Made by a program: the position numbers and the translations under genes. A stretch of DNA of 64,000 nucleotides from Shewanella algidipiscicola. GTDB lineage: Bacteria; Pseudomonadota; Gammaproteobacteria; Enterobacterales; Shewanellaceae. Within the stretch, counting starts at the first letter, position 1. Every line of letters starts with the position of its first letter. The notes under the pieces are model-generated. The model searched no databases. It was not told the origin of the DNA and saw only the letters and a program-made list of their open reading frames with translations. Shown one piece after another: positions 61,975 through 64,000 of this stretch. The stretch covers positions 1 through 64,000 of the forward strand of contig NZ_QPQT01000020.1 in the NCBI RefSeq assembly GCF_003605125.1, in the 5' to 3' direction.

Positions 61975-62760
61975 TTATAACGACTGGTTGAGGAACTTGA
62001 GCATATCGTCAGACGCCGATACCACTTTGGCGTTCATCTCATAGGCTCGCTGAGTCGAGATCATCTCAACCATCTCTTCAACTACGTTAACGTTAGCGCC
62101 TTCCAACGCGCCCTGACGCAAACCGCCTAACGCTTGGTCGCCAGCCACCCCTTCAACCGCCACACCCGAAGCCGCGGTTTCGCGGTACAGGTTATCACCA
62201 CGCGCTTGTAGGCCCGCAGGATTGGTAAAGTTGATCAAGGTAATTTGGCCCAGCTCTTGCGGATCCGCTTGGCCTGCCATCTGTGCGTTCACTAACCCAT
62301 CGGTAGCGATGGAAATCGATAGCGCATCTTCTGGGATCACTATGTTAGGCACTAACGGGAGCCCCTGAGAGGTCACCATCATCCCTTCGCTGCTGCGATA
62401 GAATTGACCATCACGGGTATAGGCTAATTCACCATTAGGCTCTTCCACTTGGAAGAAGCCGTTACCTTCAATGGCTAAATCCAGTTGTTGATTGGTGGTT
62501 TGCATATCACCCGTGGTGAAGATTTTTTGTGTCCCTACCACGCGGGTACCGGCACCGAGTTGCAAACCCGATGGCAGCTCGTTCATGGCATCGACTTGAC
62601 CACCAGGTTGACGCTGCACTTGATAAAACAGATCATTAAACGCCACACGGTCACGTTTAAAACCTGTGGTATTCACGTTCGCCAAGTTGTTGGCGATAGT
62701 GGTCATTTTAGTATCTTGTGCCGTCAGGCCGGTTTTACTTACCCATAAAGCTGATTGCAT
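61975..62760 (-). CDS. flgG: Distal rod protein FlgG (lateral)
   Basis: 261 residues, the normal length: MQSALWVSKTGLTAQDTKMTTIANNLANVNTTGFKRDRVAF, FTTGDMQTTNQQLDLAIEGNGFFQV and the C-terminal NVVEEMVEMISTQRAYEMNAKVVSASDDML. Forms the distal rod. Confidence 0.96.
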   Translation of the reverse strand: MQSALWVSKTGLTAQDTKMTTIANNLANVNTTGFKRDRVAFNDLFYQVQRQPGGQVDAMNELPSGLQLGAGTRVVGTQKIFTTGDMQTTNQQLDLAIEGNGFFQVEEPNGELAYTRDGQFYRSSEGMMVTSQGLPLVPNIVIPEDALSISIATDGLVNAQMAGQADPQELGQITLINFTNPAGLQARGDNLYRETAASGVAVEGVAGDQALGGLRQGALEGANVNVVEEMVEMISTQRAYEMNAKVVSASDDMLKFLNQSL

Positions 62761-62773
62761 GCTGAACTATCCT

Positions 62774-63508
62774 TTACACATTACGCAGTAGACGGTTGCC
62801 GACTTCGGCCAATTTCTCTGCGCTTTTCATTAATTTCACCTGAACTTCAAACTGACGGCTCAAATCCATTGAGGCGATAAGCTCGCTCACCGCTTGAACG
62901 TTACTGGCCTCGAGGAAACCACTCTTGACTCGTACCTGTTCGTCTTGCGGTAGATCGGCGCCATCACGGCGATACAAGAGACCATCTGGGCCTTTTTGCA
63001 TTTGCGCCATATCGCTATTCACCAGCTTTAGTCGCCCGACTTCCTCAATCACTCCGCCTTCCGATGGCAAAATGCTGATGGTGCCATCTTCACCGACAAA
63101 CAAGTCTTTATGTTCAGGCAATACCAGTGGCCCGTCGACACCCAACACGGGGCGACCGTCAACGGTCAACTGACCTTCACCGTCGGCGATCATGGCGCCG
63201 GCACGGGTATAGGCTTCGCCGCCATCGACCATGACACTGAACATGCCCTGATCATGAATCGCCATGTCCAATTTGCGACCCGTGGGGTTCACTGCGCCGC
63301 CCTGCTGGCTAAAGCCGCTGCTTTGGGTCAAGGCTAACACTCGGGTGTCAAAGCTACCTTGTGTGTTAGGGATCGCCATGGCGTTCACTCGCTCCAGATC
63401 GGCTTTAAAGCCCGTAGTCTCGGCGTTGGCCAAGTTATTCGCGCGAATGGTTTGTGCTTCCATAATACGCGTAGCACCGCTAACGGCTGTATACAGCATC
63501 TTGTCCAT
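62774..63508 (-). CDS. flgF: Proximal rod protein FlgF (lateral)
   Basis: 244 residues: MDKMLYTAVSGATRIMEAQTIRANNLANAETTGFKADLERV, LDMAIHDQGMFSV and C-terminal LIASMDLSRQFEVQVKLMKSAEKLAEVGNRLLRNV. Forms the proximal rod; 13 bp upstream of flgG. Confidence 0.94.
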   Translation of the reverse strand: MDKMLYTAVSGATRIMEAQTIRANNLANAETTGFKADLERVNAMAIPNTQGSFDTRVLALTQSSGFSQQGGAVNPTGRKLDMAIHDQGMFSVMVDGGEAYTRAGAMIADGEGQLTVDGRPVLGVDGPLVLPEHKDLFVGEDGTISILPSEGGVIEEVGRLKLVNSDMAQMQKGPDGLLYRRDGADLPQDEQVRVKSGFLEASNVQAVSELIASMDLSRQFEVQVKLMKSAEKLAEVGNRLLRNV

Positions 63509-63519
63509 GTTGTTAGCCC

Positions 63520-64000
63520 TTAAATAGCGTTGAGTAAGGCTTGCTGCATGGTCGAGTTAACGTCCAACACTTTAGCGTTAGACTGGTAGTTACGCTGCGC
63601 CGACATCAAGTTAACCATCTCTGCGGTGGTATCGACGTTAGAGCCTTCTAAGTAGCCACCGGTAACGTTACCCATGGTGCCTGTAGCTGGCGCACCAAGA
63701 ATAGCTTGGCCGGCACCGTTTGTGGCAACCCAAGCATTGTTACTGATAGGCTCTAAGCCATTTGGATTAGCAAAGTTAGCCAGTGCCACTTGACCCTGTA
63801 ACTGCTCTTGGCCGTTGGTGTATGTACCATATAGCAAACCGTTGTCATCCAGACGCACGCCTTTTAAATCACCTGAGGTATAACCGTCTTGGTTCAGGCT
63901 AGAGTTGTTGTACGCCGCCGCATATTGGGTGCTCTTATCAAAGCCCACATCGAATGCCATCGCCGTCGCGCCATCTAAGATAGCGGGGTCGTTGATATTC
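63520..64000 (-). CDS. flgE: Flagellar hook protein FlgE, C-terminal part (gene continues past window end)
   Basis: The minus-strand frame is open from the right edge to a stop at 63520, about 160 residues. Features: SSLNQDGYTSGDLKGVRLDDNGLLYGTYTNGQ, VALANFANPNGLEPISNNAW and the hook/rod C-terminus GGYLEGSNVDTTAEMVNLMSAQRNYQSNAKVLDVNSTMQQALLN. An in-frame ATG at 63960 is internal. It heads the visible operon. Confidence 0.93.
   Translation of the reverse strand, partial: NINDPAILDGATAMAFDVGFDKSTQYAAAYNNSSLNQDGYTSGDLKGVRLDDNGLLYGTYTNGQEQLQGQVALANFANPNGLEPISNNAWVATNGAGQAILGAPATGTMGNVTGGYLEGSNVDTTAEMVNLMSAQRNYQSNAKVLDVNSTMQQALLNAI

Noticed and set aside
1..64000. Mobile elements, CRISPR arrays, tRNA or rRNA genes
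   Set aside because: No transposase, integrase, regularly spaced repeat array or tRNA-like cloverleaf was seen on either strand.

Overview
The window reads as a chromosomal segment of a mid-GC marine gammaproteobacterium, most likely a Shewanella. The evidence is gene content and order: polA, Spot 42 RNA, engB, a diheme cytochrome c4, a Csr-type RNA, yihI and hemN; a mobB-moeA fusion in a tungstate/molybdopterin operon; an LPS core cluster with hldD, waaA and kdkA; and a second, lateral-type flagellar operon. No tRNA, rRNA, insertion sequence, integrase or CRISPR array was seen. The species call is an inference from family knowledge, not from a search.

Layout. 1-4735: the 5' part of a TonB-dependent receptor gene (minus strand, runs off the left edge), menF, a queuosine-precursor transporter gene behind a preQ1-I-like riboswitch, a GNAT acetyltransferase, and a Fur-box-controlled RyhB-type small RNA. 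4736-8261: a histidine kinase / sigma-54 response regulator pair on the minus strand. Divergent from it, 8446-14220: a sigma-54 promoter followed by tupA-tupB-tupC, mobA, mobB-moeA and moaA, which together import tungstate/molybdate and build the pterin cofactor. 14303-17635: a small membrane protein, mutM, a Wzi-like outer-membrane protein and coaD. 17998-28843: LPS core genes in two arms (three GT9 enzymes, HldD, GT8-, GT25-, GT4- and MurG-like transferases, Kdo kinase, Kdo transferase). 29011-30501: tandem TetR paralogues. 30935-35176: kbl-tdh (threonine catabolism), glpE-glpG, elbB.

35563-45658: polA, Spot 42, a candidate further small RNA, engB, cytochrome c4, a CsrB/CsrC-type RNA, a methyltransferase-like gene, yihI, a DUF2489 gene, hemN and add. 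45933-47735: a DUF885 lipoprotein. 47800-64000: a lateral-flagellum operon on the minus strand, in the order flgE(partial)-F-G-H-I-J-K-L, lafW-like, flagellin, fliD, fliS, fliT-like, fliK, fliL, fliA, motA, motB, then a PilZ protein and a small membrane protein. The flagellin has its own sigma-28-like promoter and terminator.

The most interesting material is regulatory. There are three recognisable small RNAs (RyhB, Spot 42, CsrB/C type) and one unassigned candidate downstream of Spot 42 with an anti-Shine-Dalgarno loop. The tungstate/Moco operon has a near-perfect sigma-54 promoter with a GACAT-ATGTC palindrome about 110 bp upstream, next to a sigma-54-dependent response regulator gene. A closely similar palindrome lies between the TonB receptor gene and menF.
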